A stretch of DNA of 64,000 nt from Lysinibacillus pinottii (lineage in GTDB: Bacteria > Bacillota > Bacilli > Bacillales_A > Planococcaceae). Both the position numbers and the translations under genes were made by a program. Location of the stretch: assembly GCF_024753545.1 (NCBI RefSeq), contig NZ_JANTOO010000015.1, forward strand, positions 66,808 to 130,807, given 5' to 3'. The number at the start of each line of letters is the position of its first letter. The stretch's first letter is position 1. The notes beneath the pieces are model-generated. The model made no database searches, was not told the DNA's origin, and saw only the letters and a list, made by a program, of their open reading frames with translations. Positions 33,715-42,781 of the stretch are shown here, piece after piece.

Positions 33715-34623
33715 CTAATTCTGAGCAATTAATAAGTCTTCAAGTGCTTCTGTTAAATGGGGAAATTTAAATGTAAAATGATGCTTTTCTAACAAAGCTG
33801 GTTGGACATGTTGACCCTCTAAAACAAGAGTGCTCTGTTCTCCAAGGGCAAAGCGGATGGCAAAGCTAGGGACAGGCATCCAATGTCGTCGATTCATGAC
33901 CATAGCGATTGTTTGTCCAAATTCTTTCATGCGTGTGGCATGAGGTGCAGTTACATTGAATGGACCATGAATTTCTTCATGAAGGATTGCAAAATATAAA
34001 GCACGTGCTACATCTTCAATATGTACCCACGAAAGCCATTGCTTACCAGAACCGATTGTTCCGCCAATATGCATTTGATATGGCAATAGCATGGGTGGTA
34101 AGGCACCGCTCTTTCTACCTAAAATGACACCAAAGCGTGCAAGGGCCACACGGATTCCCAAATGTTCTGCTCGTTTTGCATGTCGTTCCCAATCATCAAC
34201 GGTCGAGCCTAAAAAATTGGTCGCTGCATCAGAAAAATTCTCATTATAAATAACCTCTGTAGAATGGGGGTAAAAACCCACGGCACTTGCATTAACAAGT
34301 ACTTTCGGTTTTTTCCTGAGCTTTTCTATTATGCGCACTATTTCAAGTGTTGCATGCATCCGACTCCAATAAATATCCTTCTTTTGTTTTTTCGTCCATC
34401 GACCATTATTTAAAGAAACTCCTGCTAAATTCACAAAGGCATCTGCTCCTTCTAATGCCTCTATTGGTAGGGACTCATCCTGCAACCATTGTACATATTG
34501 AATACCATTTTTTTCGGAGGAAGGACTTCGAGTTAAAACAAATATACTGTGACCATTTTCCTGAGCTAGCTTGATAAAAGCTTTTCCCACAAAACCAGTT
34601 CCACCCGCAATCACGATTTTCAT
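33715..34623 (-). CDS. yfhF: TIGR01777-family SDR epimerase (YfhF)
   Basis: A 302-residue extended short-chain dehydrogenase-like protein. IAGGTGFVGKAFIKLAQENG is the NAD(P)-binding loop, DAFVNLAGVSL and SAVGFYPHS correspond to the family core, and SWVHIEDVARALYFAI and GPFNVTAPHATRMKEF are TIGR01777 hallmarks. The substrate is unknown. The start at 34623 has an AAAAGGGGTG RBS; the frame from 34671 would extend into the intergenic space. It sits divergently from recX, as in B. subtilis. Confidence 0.9.
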   Translation of the reverse strand: MKIVIAGGTGFVGKAFIKLAQENGHSIFVLTRSPSSEKNGIQYVQWLQDESLPIEALEGADAFVNLAGVSLNNGRWTKKQKKDIYWSRMHATLEIVRIIEKLRKKPKVLVNASAVGFYPHSTEVIYNENFSDAATNFLGSTVDDWERHAKRAEHLGIRVALARFGVILGRKSGALPPMLLPYQMHIGGTIGSGKQWLSWVHIEDVARALYFAILHEEIHGPFNVTAPHATRMKEFGQTIAMVMNRRHWMPVPSFAIRFALGEQSTLVLEGQHVQPALLEKHHFTFKFPHLTEALEDLLIAQN

Positions 34624-34779
34624 AAGAAGCACCCCTTTTTCAAAAATATACTTTACTAGTAATTTTATCATTTAACACGAATGCAAGCACCTTAAGTGAA
34701 TCCCTAGAAGAAGGTGATAAGTATCGAATAACGGATACCGTAAAAAGAAATGTTATAATGGACAGGTGAGGTGTTGGCT

Positions 34780-35583
34780 ATGCGTATGATTACGAAAATT
34801 GCACGTCAAAAAAACAATCCTGAGCGTTATAATATCTATTTAAATGAAGAATATGCATTTCCTGTTGATGAGGCTATTCTTCTTCAATTTTCTTTAACAA
34901 AGGGGAAAGTTCTCGATGAATTTGAAATTCAGGAAATTGCCTATGAGGATGAGATACGCAAGGCGTTTAATAAAGGATTAAACTTTCTTTCTTATCAAAT
35001 GCGAAGTGAGCACGAGGTTAAGAAAAAACTTCTTACCTTAGAATTTGGAGAAGCAGTAGTTTTAGAAGCAATCCAGAAATTAAAATCGTATGGCTTTATA
35101 AACGATGAAAATTATTCCAAAGCTTTACTTGATACAAAAAAGGCTACAATGAAAAAGGGACCGAGAGCTATTAGACAAGATCTCATGAAAAAAGGAATTA
35201 ATAAAAACCTACAAGATGAGGTACTTGCCACTTATAGTTTTGAAGAACAAATAAAATTGGCCTTACAGTTGGCGGAAAAAATTATACGTTCAGAGAAAAG
35301 AAAGACGCCAGCACAAGTAAAGGCTAAAATTCAAGATTATCTGTTAAGAAAAGGCTATGCATTTCCTATTGTGGAAGAGGTGCTTAATCAAATAGAACTT
35401 GAGCAAGATGAAGACAACTGGCAGCCATTACTCGATGCACAGGGCGAAAAAGTTTGGAAAAAGTACGTATCGAAGTATACTGGTTATGAGCTAAAAATGA
35501 AGGTGAAGCAGACGCTTTACCAAAAGGGTTTTCCTATAGAAGTAATAGATCGTTTTATAGAAGAGAAGGAGAATGAGGAATGA
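34780..35583 (+). CDS. recX: regulatory protein RecX
   Basis: A 267-residue RecX, which modulates RecA filaments. The tandem three-helix repeats are readable: ALNFLSYQMRSEHEVKKKLL-type (here LNFLSYQMRSEHEVKKKL), LKSYGFINDENYSKALL, KKGPRAIRQDLMKKGI and VKAKIQDYLLRKGYAFPIVE. The C-terminus has a third module. AGGTGAGG eight bases before ATG 34780 decides the start; the GTG at 34771 overlaps that RBS. The stop overlaps yfhH by four bases. Confidence 0.92.
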   Translation: MRMITKIARQKNNPERYNIYLNEEYAFPVDEAILLQFSLTKGKVLDEFEIQEIAYEDEIRKAFNKGLNFLSYQMRSEHEVKKKLLTLEFGEAVVLEAIQKLKSYGFINDENYSKALLDTKKATMKKGPRAIRQDLMKKGINKNLQDEVLATYSFEEQIKLALQLAEKIIRSEKRKTPAQVKAKIQDYLLRKGYAFPIVEEVLNQIELEQDEDNWQPLLDAQGEKVWKKYVSKYTGYELKMKVKQTLYQKGFPIEVIDRFIEEKENEE

Positions 35584-35909
35584 ACGAAAAGAATTATGCT
35601 GCTATGTCTGAGCATGAACTGCGTGAGGAAATTGCATTTTTAAAAGAGAAGGCAAGAAAGGCAGAACAGCTTGGCATCATTAATGAATTTGCTGTTTATG
35701 AACGTAAAGCATTAATGGCAGCAGCTTATTTAGTAGATTTGAATACAATTGTTCCGGGTGAAATGTATCGTATTGATCGTTCAGATAATGAATTTTTCCA
35801 AGTTGATTATTTGAAGGGACGATTTGCATGGGGACATCGTTTAGGTGGTGACAAATACCAAGAGGCACTACCTGTATCCATGCTGTCTCCTGTAAAGGTG
35901 GGTAAATAA
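35580..35909 (+). CDS. yfhH: YfhH family protein
   Basis: A 109-residue protein matching B. subtilis YfhH over its length. SEHELREEIAFLKEKARKAE is an N-terminal helical pair, and VPGEMYRIDRSDNEFFQVDY and GRFAWGHRLGG form a small beta domain ending with EALPVSML. The function is unknown. It overlaps recX (ATGA) and is followed at once by yfhJ, a conserved three-gene unit. Confidence 0.9.
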   Translation: MNEKNYAAMSEHELREEIAFLKEKARKAEQLGIINEFAVYERKALMAAAYLVDLNTIVPGEMYRIDRSDNEFFQVDYLKGRFAWGHRLGGDKYQEALPVSMLSPVKVGK

Positions 35910-36179
35910 ATGGAGGAAAAAATTGAAAAATTGACAGCAGAATTGCTTGCGAAAAATCCACAAATGTCAGTTGGACGTGCCCGTGTCTGGGTTGAATTAT
36001 TATGGAGTGATTTTGAATCAACTTCAGCTAAAGCAGGGCATGATTATCGTGGGCCAGATTATACAGAAAATCTTGTTCGCCAATTAATTACAAGCTATGG
36101 TGATAAACTTCATGCCTTTGCAGGGCGCAATCCCAAATATGCCCATCTCCTAGATGCTAGTGATGATATGATACAATAA
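35910..36179 (+). CDS. yfhJ: YfhJ, WVELL-motif protein
   Basis: An 89-residue protein with SVGRARVWVELLWSDFESTS, which holds the family-defining WVELL motif, plus GHDYRGPDYTENLVRQLI. It starts directly after the yfhH stop. The function is unknown, though it is conserved beside recX in bacilli. A terminator follows. Confidence 0.9.
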   Translation: MEEKIEKLTAELLAKNPQMSVGRARVWVELLWSDFESTSAKAGHDYRGPDYTENLVRQLITSYGDKLHAFAGRNPKYAHLLDASDDMIQ

Positions 36180-36180
36180 T

Positions 36181-36212
36181 AAAACCCTGACCATTATTGG
36201 TCAGGGTTTACT
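36181..36212. terminator. bidirectional terminator
   Basis: AAACCCTGACC pairs with GGTCAGGGTTT around a six-base loop, between the converging yfhJ and yfhP genes. Confidence 0.9.
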
Positions 36213-36214
36213 GC

Positions 36215-37201
36215 TTAATTACTTGCGCCAATTTGTAGTTTTTTCTGAAGCTTATCTTCTGTAAAAATCCAACCCGTGTAGGATGTGACGATTTCATTAT
36301 CGTCATTTAAATGTGCTACTGCCACAAAGGGATAGCGATTGTCACTACGATAACGCAAGTCGATTAAACGTACCTCTAATAAGCCATTTTCAAGCTCAGA
36401 AATCTCCCATCGGTACATCGGGGAGAATGACACGAAGGCAGCTAAGTTGGGGTCTTTCATTGCTGCATGAATGAGGGCAGTATTAGGTAAAGGCTTAATC
36501 TCAAATTTATCATAAATATTAACAGTCCTTCCATAAGCACGGCCAACATAATAATGTGTTTTAGACTTGGCAGCAATACGCCAATGGAAGAAGCGCATAG
36601 TGGGTGCTACGATAACATATTCTTCATCTTGTATCGTACTGTGGACAGCATTTTTTACTGCTTTTTGAACAGCAAATCGTAACAGATAATAAATCACGAT
36701 GATGATATACATGATGCTAAATGTCCAAACAGGGTTGGCTCCGAAAGCCCATAATACAATACCTAAACAGTGTAAGGAAAAAATAATCGGATCAAATGTA
36801 TTGATGACACCTAATGCAACCCATTTTCTGGAAAATGGCCGTATTGCTTGGGTACCGTATGCATTAAAAATATCTACAAAGACGTGAAGAGCAACAGCTA
36901 AAAATGTCCAAAGCCATAAATGAAACACATTTACGTCTTGCAAAATAAGGGATATAACTGCTGTTATTAAGATTGGCCATATAGCTACTGCCGGTAGAGA
37001 ATGTGTAATTCCGCGATGATGTCTAATATAAATGGCATTATTGCGTAGTTTTAACACAGTATCAACATCTGGAGCTTGTGAGCCAATTATCGTACCTGCC
37101 ATGACAGCAGTAAAGGTCATTGAGTGATTTGCTACTATAGGGTCGGCTAATGCGAGACCGCCAATGGCAATACCCATAACGAAATGTGTACCTGAATCCA
37201 A
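36215..37201 (-). CDS. yfhP: YfhP, membrane-bound metal-dependent hydrolase (DUF457/YdjM)
   Basis: A 328-residue protein. MDSGTHFVMGIAIGGLAL, GSQAPDVDTVLKLRN and YIRHHRGITHSLPAVAIW are the His/Asp motifs of the YdjM-like LexA-regulated hydrolase family (DUF457), here followed by four or five membrane helices and a soluble C-terminal domain of about 120 residues. B. subtilis YfhP occupies the same place before mutY. The substrate is unknown. An AGGAGTG RBS precedes the ATG. Confidence 0.88.
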   Translation of the reverse strand: MDSGTHFVMGIAIGGLALADPIVANHSMTFTAVMAGTIIGSQAPDVDTVLKLRNNAIYIRHHRGITHSLPAVAIWPILITAVISLILQDVNVFHLWLWTFLAVALHVFVDIFNAYGTQAIRPFSRKWVALGVINTFDPIIFSLHCLGIVLWAFGANPVWTFSIMYIIIVIYYLLRFAVQKAVKNAVHSTIQDEEYVIVAPTMRFFHWRIAAKSKTHYYVGRAYGRTVNIYDKFEIKPLPNTALIHAAMKDPNLAAFVSFSPMYRWEISELENGLLEVRLIDLRYRSDNRYPFVAVAHLNDDNEIVTSYTGWIFTEDKLQKKLQIGASN

Positions 37202-37401
37202 AAATATCCACTCCTAGTATGCAGTAAAATCGAGTACAATTTGCATACATCTTTATTTCAATTATAAATTAACTGTATTCAATTTTTGTATGGTGACATT
37301 CGATAATGACGAATTTTGTCAGTTATGGACGAATGTTCATTCTTTATTAATTGTATACCCTTTTCAACATAAATTAAATCGTAAAAATATTGGAGGTCAC
37401 T

Positions 37402-38445
37402 GTGAATTACCCATATGTAACAGAATTTCGACATTCTTTAGTCGAATGGTTTAACGCTGAGAAACGCGACTTACCGTGGAGACATACTACAGATCCATAT
37501 AAAATTTGGGTTTCTGAAGTGATGCTACAGCAGACACGTGTCGACACAGTTATTCCTTATTACAATCGTTTTATGGAAAGTTTTCCAACATTAGATTTGC
37601 TTGCAGAAGCTCCACAAGATTATTTATTAAAGCATTGGGAAGGACTTGGCTATTATTCTCGAGTGCGCAATTTACAGGCAGGTGCACGTGAGGTTTTAGA
37701 AAATTATGGAGGCGTGGTCCCTGATAATCGCCATGAAATATCAAAATTAAAAGGTGTAGGACCTTATACCGCTGGTGCTATTTTAAGTATTGCCTATAAC
37801 AAGCCCGAACATGCAGTAGATGGCAATGTTATGCGAGTATTAAGCAGAGTGCTTAATATAAATGAGGACATAGCCGTACCCAAAACTAAAAAGATTTTTG
37901 AAGCGGCAGTTGAGGAGCTTATTGATCCTACTAATGCATCTTCCTTTAACCAAGGCTTAATGGAGCTAGGGGCACTTATTTGTACGCCTACGTCACCGAA
38001 ATGTTTATTGTGCCCTGTGCGAGAATATTGTACAGCGTTTAATGAGGGTGAACCGGAAAAACTGCCAGTTAAATCGAAAAAAATGAAGATGAAGCATTTG
38101 AGTTACAATATTTTAGTCTGTCAAGATGAACAAGGACGTTTTTTAATGGAGCAACGGCCCGAAGAAGGATTATTAGCTAAACTATGGCAATTCCCAATGA
38201 TTGATACTACTAGTCAGATAACAGAGGAAAGCTTCTTAAAGGAATGTTTCATTAATGTACAAGCTAGGCATGAACTGCTTTCATTTAAGCACGTGTTTTC
38301 ACATTTAACATGGCATATAAATAGCTATTATATGAAGTGTAAATCCTCTTCAACGGGCGATTGGTTCACTCAAGAACAAATAGAACAATTGCCGATGCCT
38401 GTTCCTATGTTAAAAATATGGGAAGAGGTAAAAAATAATAAATAG
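37402..38445 (+). CDS. mutY: A/G-specific adenine DNA glycosylase MutY
   Basis: A 347-residue base-excision enzyme removing A mispaired with 8-oxoG. RDLPWRHTTDPYKIWVSEVM and LQQTRVDTVIPYY carry the catalytic Glu, LKGVGPYTAGAILSIAY is the helix-hairpin-helix, with AVDGNVMRVLSR holding the Asp. The Fe-S cluster cysteines follow as C-x6-C-x2-C-x5-C in CTPTSPKCLLCPVREYC. The C-terminal NUDIX-like domain recognises 8-oxoG. GTG 37402 with GGAGG five bases upstream is the start; the TTG of the longer frame is part of that RBS. Confidence 0.95.
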   Translation: MNYPYVTEFRHSLVEWFNAEKRDLPWRHTTDPYKIWVSEVMLQQTRVDTVIPYYNRFMESFPTLDLLAEAPQDYLLKHWEGLGYYSRVRNLQAGAREVLENYGGVVPDNRHEISKLKGVGPYTAGAILSIAYNKPEHAVDGNVMRVLSRVLNINEDIAVPKTKKIFEAAVEELIDPTNASSFNQGLMELGALICTPTSPKCLLCPVREYCTAFNEGEPEKLPVKSKKMKMKHLSYNILVCQDEQGRFLMEQRPEEGLLAKLWQFPMIDTTSQITEESFLKECFINVQARHELLSFKHVFSHLTWHINSYYMKCKSSSTGDWFTQEQIEQLPMPVPMLKIWEEVKNNK

Positions 38446-38480
38446 GAAAATAAATCCTGCTTAAAACAATTATTTAATGA

Positions 38481-38510
38481 GCATAAATTTCTTCACCTCG
38501 GTACACAATA
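38481..38510 (+). promoter_or_regulatory. sigma-G-like promoter of the SASP gene
   Basis: GCATAA (38481-38486) and CACAATA (38504-38510), 17 bases apart, approximate the sigma-G -35 and -10 elements. They lie 24 bases before the start codon of the gamma-type SASP, a forespore gene. Confidence 0.5.
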
Positions 38511-38533
38511 ATTAGCGTGGAGGTGAATGAATA

Positions 38534-38710
38534 ATGAAAAAGCAAAACAACCAAAATTTCCAACCGAATAAAAATATGCAACGTCAAAGTGAAGAATTTG
38601 GTTATGAAACGGACGTAAATGAAGTGCAAAAGCAAAATGCGAAAGCAGAGCAAAAGAAAGCTCCAGCTTCAGGTCGTTTCTCTAAAACTAACCAAGATTT
38701 AGGTGAGTAA
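38534..38710 (+). CDS. sspE: gamma-type small acid-soluble spore protein
   Basis: A 58-residue Gln/Lys/Asn-rich protein beginning MKKQNNQNFQPNKN. The middle EEFGYETDVNEVQKQNAKAE matches the repeat EFASETNAQQVRKQNQ of B. subtilis SspE, but only one clear repeat is present instead of two. It has no Cys or Trp, as usual for this class. Gamma-SASPs are amino-acid stores degraded at germination. GGAGGTG lies eight bases before the ATG. Its place between mutY and ygaC matches the B. subtilis order, and a terminator follows. Confidence 0.85.
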   Translation: MKKQNNQNFQPNKNMQRQSEEFGYETDVNEVQKQNAKAEQKKAPASGRFSKTNQDLGE

Positions 38711-38741
38711 CACTTTGTAATTGCATAATTGCATTTACCTC

Positions 38742-38788
38742 TAAGGGGCTGTCTAAAAATCCGAAAAGATGAAAAAGACAGCTCCTTT
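38742..38788 (+). terminator. terminator after sspE
   Basis: AAGGGGCTGTCT pairs with AGACAGCTCCTT around a 21-base loop. Only a weak T-run follows. Confidence 0.7.
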
Positions 38789-38990
38789 CTATATTCTTTT
38801 GGTAAACCAATAAATTCCAATATTGCAGGGCTTTTAATAAATTTCGCTTAAAGTTAACGAAATTTTATACAAATTCAAAATAGCGTAGTGAAATTTGTGG
38901 TTTTCTAACTACACCTTTCGCGTACACATTGCTATAATATACTAGAGACTGCTAGATAAAGGTAGCATAGACGAAAAGGTGGGCTTCAAA

Positions 38991-39539
38991 ATGGCATTAC
39001 CGGTAGAAGGAGAAACGATACAAATACATAGCTATAAGCACAATGGCCGCATCCACCGTGTTTGGCAAGAAACGATGGTTTTAAAAGGAACGAAAAATAT
39101 TGTGATTGGTGCGAATGAACGGACACTTGTGACAGAATCCGATGGTCGTACATGGCTAACGAGAGAGCCTTCTATTTGCTATTTCCATGCGGAACACTGG
39201 TTTAACATCATCTGTATGCTACGTGAAGACGGTGTGTATTATTATTGCAATCTAAGCTCACCATTTGTGTTCGATAATAATGCCATTAAATATATCGACT
39301 ATGATCTAGACATTAAAGTTTTTCCTGACATGTCTTATACGCTCTTAGATGAGGATGAATATGAGCTTCATCGTAAGGAAATGTCTTATCCTGATGTGAT
39401 TGATAAAATTTTAAAGCGCAATGTCGATAAGCTAATAAGCTGGATTCAACAAAAAAGAGGACCTTTTGCACCCGATTTCATCGACGTCTGGACAAATCGT
39501 TATAAGTTCCAGCTAGATATGCAGTCAGATGATTGTTAG
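38991..39539 (+). CDS. ygaC: DUF402 nucleoside tri-/diphosphate phosphatase (YgaC/Ntdp)
   Basis: A 182-residue protein. SYKHNGRIHRVWQETMVL, CYFHAEHWFNIICMLREDG, YYYCNLSSPFVFDN and YIDYDLDIKVFPDMSYTLLD correspond to the DUF402 core, with conserved Tyr/Asp residues that bind metal and nucleotide in staphylococcal Ntdp. It should hydrolyse nucleoside tri- or diphosphates. ATG 38991 is seven bases after AAGGTGGG. It is in the B. subtilis position before ygaD. Confidence 0.88.
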   Translation: MALPVEGETIQIHSYKHNGRIHRVWQETMVLKGTKNIVIGANERTLVTESDGRTWLTREPSICYFHAEHWFNIICMLREDGVYYYCNLSSPFVFDNNAIKYIDYDLDIKVFPDMSYTLLDEDEYELHRKEMSYPDVIDKILKRNVDKLISWIQQKRGPFAPDFIDVWTNRYKFQLDMQSDDC

Positions 39540-39540
39540 T

Positions 39541-39572
39541 GACACCTATTAGTTAACTAATAGGTGTTTTAT
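39541..39572 (+). terminator. terminator after ygaC
   Basis: ACACCTATTAG pairs with CTAATAGGTGT around TTAA, followed by TTTTAT. The stem is perfect. Confidence 0.8.
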
Positions 39573-39722
39573 ATTGCCTCTTGTAGCCATTTCTAGGAAA
39601 GGCATATGCAAAATAGTTAGCGGTAAAGTCATCATAACTGTATTTTAGTCAAAATATTGCTATAATACATAGGGCATTCATCATTGGATGCCTGTTTCTT
39701 TTTGTAAGGATGTGATGAAAAT

Positions 39723-41468
39723 TTGGGAAGCATCAAGCGGTATATGCGCTTTGTAAAACCTTATTCTTGGGAGATCGTTTTAACGATTGTTATCGGTATA
39801 GTTAAATTTGCTATTCCTTTATTTATTCCATTACTCATTAAAATTGTGTTGGATGATATTATTGCTGCGGACGACTTAACAGATGGAGAAAAAACAAAAG
39901 AGCTATTATATTGGCTGGGAGGAACGATTATTGTGTTCTTTATTATTCGTCCACCCATCGAATACTACCGTCAATATTTTGCACAACATGTTAGTAATAA
40001 GGTGCTGTTTGATATTCGGAAAGAAATCTACGCACATTTACAACGATTAAGCTTAAAATATTATGCCAATACACGTGCCGGTGATGTTATTTCAAGGGTC
40101 ATCAACGATGTTGAGCAAACGAAGAACTTTGTAATGACGGGTTTAATGAATGTGTGGCTAGACCTTGCAACCATTGTCATTGCAGTCATTATTATGCTAA
40201 CAATGGATATTAAGCTAACATTAGTGGCCTTATTAGCGTTCCCATTTTATGCATTGAGTGTGAAGTACTTTTTTGGAAAACTGAGAGATTTGACACGTAA
40301 ACGTTCACAAGCACTTGCAGGTGTGCAAAGCTATTTACATGAACGAGTAGCTGGTATGAGTATTGTTAAAAGCTTTACATTAGAAAAACATGAACAAACA
40401 CTATTTGATCAAGCAAATGGTGAATTTTTAGAGAAGGCCCTTGATCAAACAAAGTGGAATGCTAAATCCTTTGCTGTGGTAAATACCATTACAGATGTAG
40501 CGCCTTTACTTGTTATTGCTTATGCAGGTTATCAAGTCATAAATGGTACATTATCTGTTGGAACAATGGTTGCCTTTATCGCGTATATTGAACGATTGTA
40601 TGGCCCACTTCGCCGCCTTGTTAGTTCTTCAACAACGTTGACACAATCCATTGCATCAATGGATCGAATGTTTGATTTAATGGATGAACCGTATGAAGTG
40701 AAAAATAAAGTGGGTGCGCGAGAATTACCAGCCGCGACAGGAGAAGTTCGTTTTGATAATGTTTCTTTCCAATATGAAAAAGATGGGGTATCTATTTTAA
40801 AAAATATTAATTTTACTATTAATCCTGGTGAGACTGTCGCCTTCGTCGGCATGAGTGGTGGTGGTAAATCCACAATTATTAGCTTAATACCTCGGTTTTA
40901 TGATGCAACGGATGGTTTCGTAACAATTGATGGACAGGATGTAAGAGATGTCACATTGCACTCACTACGTTCTCAAATTGGAATTGTCCTACAAGATAAT
41001 ATACTCTTCAGTGACTCTGTTAAAGAAAATATTTTAATGGGAAAACCTGATGCGACAGATGAGCAAGTGATTGAGGCTGCCAAAGCAGCAAATGCTCATG
41101 ATTTTATTATGACTCTGCCAAATGGATATGACACTAAAGTAGGTGAACGTGGAGTAAAACTATCAGGTGGGCAAAAACAACGAGTTGCCATTGCTCGAGT
41201 ATTTTTAAAAAATCCTCCGATTTTAATCCTTGACGAAGCAACTTCAGCGCTGGATTTAGAGAGTGAAGCATTGATTCAGGAGTCATTAGAGGAGCTGGCT
41301 CATGAACGAACAACCATAATTATTGCTCATCGTCTTTCGACTATCACACATGCTGACAAGATTTTTGTTATAGACCATGGTCAATTAATCGAAAGCGGTA
41401 CTCATGAGCAATTAATGATGGAACAAGGGACATATTATGATTTATTCCAAGTGCAACATTTGGAGTAA
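39723..41468 (+). CDS. ygaD: ABC exporter, fused membrane and ATPase domains (YgaD)
   Basis: A 581-residue half-transporter. Residues 1 to about 310 contain six membrane segments of the ABC exporter type I fold, with the coupling region HLQRLSLKYYANTRAGDVIS. The ATPase has Walker A GMSGGGKST, Q-loop VLQDNILF, signature LSGGQKQRVAIARV, Walker B ILILDEATSALD and H-loop IIAHRLSTI. It should work as a homodimer exporting lipid or drug-like compounds, like MsbA/LmrA. TTG is the only suitable start after AAGGATG. In B. subtilis the neighbour to the right is ygaE; here a 16-kb insertion intervenes. Confidence 0.92.
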   Translation: MGSIKRYMRFVKPYSWEIVLTIVIGIVKFAIPLFIPLLIKIVLDDIIAADDLTDGEKTKELLYWLGGTIIVFFIIRPPIEYYRQYFAQHVSNKVLFDIRKEIYAHLQRLSLKYYANTRAGDVISRVINDVEQTKNFVMTGLMNVWLDLATIVIAVIIMLTMDIKLTLVALLAFPFYALSVKYFFGKLRDLTRKRSQALAGVQSYLHERVAGMSIVKSFTLEKHEQTLFDQANGEFLEKALDQTKWNAKSFAVVNTITDVAPLLVIAYAGYQVINGTLSVGTMVAFIAYIERLYGPLRRLVSSSTTLTQSIASMDRMFDLMDEPYEVKNKVGARELPAATGEVRFDNVSFQYEKDGVSILKNINFTINPGETVAFVGMSGGGKSTIISLIPRFYDATDGFVTIDGQDVRDVTLHSLRSQIGIVLQDNILFSDSVKENILMGKPDATDEQVIEAAKAANAHDFIMTLPNGYDTKVGERGVKLSGGQKQRVAIARVFLKNPPILILDEATSALDLESEALIQESLEELAHERTTIIIAHRLSTITHADKIFVIDHGQLIESGTHEQLMMEQGTYYDLFQVQHLE

Positions 41469-41512
41469 TAATGAAATTATACGAAAATCAACAAATGTGA
41501 AATTTTTAAAAA

Positions 41513-41556
41513 AAGTCTTTCATTTATTTTTAAATGGAAGGCTATTTTTTTTTGAT
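41513..41556 (+). terminator. terminator after ygaD
   Basis: AGTCTTTCATTTA and TAAATGGAAGGCT pair with some G-T pairs and are followed by a long T-run. The remaining sequence to 41767 is AT-rich and carries no gene. Confidence 0.75.
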
Positions 41557-41767
41557 AAATGTAAAAAATTATCTCTTTATAAGATTTAATTATTATTAAA
41601 GACGATTATTGTAGAAATTCTATGTAATTTGCAGAATATTAATGATTGAAAGAGTGATGTTTTTTAGTTAGAATTATCTGAAAATAGGGAATTTAACAAA
41701 AGTTATAGTATTCTGTTAATATAATTTATACAATTAAGTAAAATATAGGTAGGGTGGGACGTTGCGC

Positions 41768-42781
41768 ATGAGGAAAAAGCTACTAGAAATAAAAGGTTTA
41801 AAAACAACCTTTTTCACAGATAATGGACAAATTCCTGCTGTAGATGATATCGATTTTTCTGTCCAAGAAGGAGAAATATTAGGGATTGTCGGTGAATCGG
41901 GAAGTGGTAAAAGTGTTACGTCACTGTCCATCATGGGATTAATTCCATCACCCCCTGGCAAAATAACCGGTGGTGAAATATTGCTAGATGGTAAAAATCT
42001 AGTGAATTATACAGAAAAACAAATGCAGAAAATTCGTGGAAAAGACATAGCTATGATTTTTCAGGAGCCTATGACTTCACTAAATCCCTTGTTTACAATT
42101 GGTGATCAATTAAAGGAGGCCATTTTAATACATAATCCAAAATGGTCGAGAAAGAAAGCGTTTGCCAGAGCAGTTGAAATTGTGAAACTTGTAGGTTTAC
42201 CACGTGCTGAAGAATTACTAAAGGATTACCCGCATCAGCTATCGGGAGGGATGCGTCAACGGGTCATGATTGCAATGGCACTTGTCTGTGATCCACAGGT
42301 TTTAATTGCGGACGAACCGACAACTGCTTTAGACGTTACGATTCAAGCTCAAATTTTACAACTTATGAAAGATTTAAATAAACGATTGAATACAGCAGTA
42401 CTATTAATTACACATGATTTAGGCGTTGTAGCAGAAACCTGTGAGCGTGTGATTGTCATGTATGCTGGACAAGTTGTAGAGGAGGCACCGATTCAAGAAA
42501 TATTCGCTAATCCGAAGCATCCTTATACACAAGGTCTTATTCAATCAGTGCCTGATATGCGATTTAAAAAGGAGAATTTATATTCAATCCCTGGAAGTGT
42601 ACCAAAACCAGGGAGTATTCAAGTAGGGTGTCGTTTTGCGGCACGCTGTGAATACGCAATGGAACGTTGTTTACAGGAAACACCACCTTTATTTGAGGCA
42701 GCAGAGCAGCATAAATCGAGATGTTTTTTACTAGAGAAGCAGGAGGTGGAGCAACGTGTCGAAAGTGTTATTAAAGGTTGA
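41768..42781 (+). CDS. oligo/dipeptide ABC transporter ATPase, OppD/DppD type
   Basis: A 337-residue ATPase. Walker A is GESGSGKSVTS, signature LSGGMRQRVMIAMAL, Walker B VLIADEPTTALDVT and H-loop LLITHDLGVVAE. The C-terminal oligopeptide-transporter extension with IPGSVPKPG and the cysteine motif CRFAARCEYAMERC may bind an Fe-S cluster as in the family. It pairs with the next gene, overlapping by 26 bases. Gene order D-F-A-B-C is that of the B. subtilis app operon, though the binding protein here is of another type. ATG 41768 is chosen over TTG 41762 on RBS spacing. Confidence 0.92.
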   Translation: MRKKLLEIKGLKTTFFTDNGQIPAVDDIDFSVQEGEILGIVGESGSGKSVTSLSIMGLIPSPPGKITGGEILLDGKNLVNYTEKQMQKIRGKDIAMIFQEPMTSLNPLFTIGDQLKEAILIHNPKWSRKKAFARAVEIVKLVGLPRAEELLKDYPHQLSGGMRQRVMIAMALVCDPQVLIADEPTTALDVTIQAQILQLMKDLNKRLNTAVLLITHDLGVVAETCERVIVMYAGQVVEEAPIQEIFANPKHPYTQGLIQSVPDMRFKKENLYSIPGSVPKPGSIQVGCRFAARCEYAMERCLQETPPLFEAAEQHKSRCFLLEKQEVEQRVESVIKG

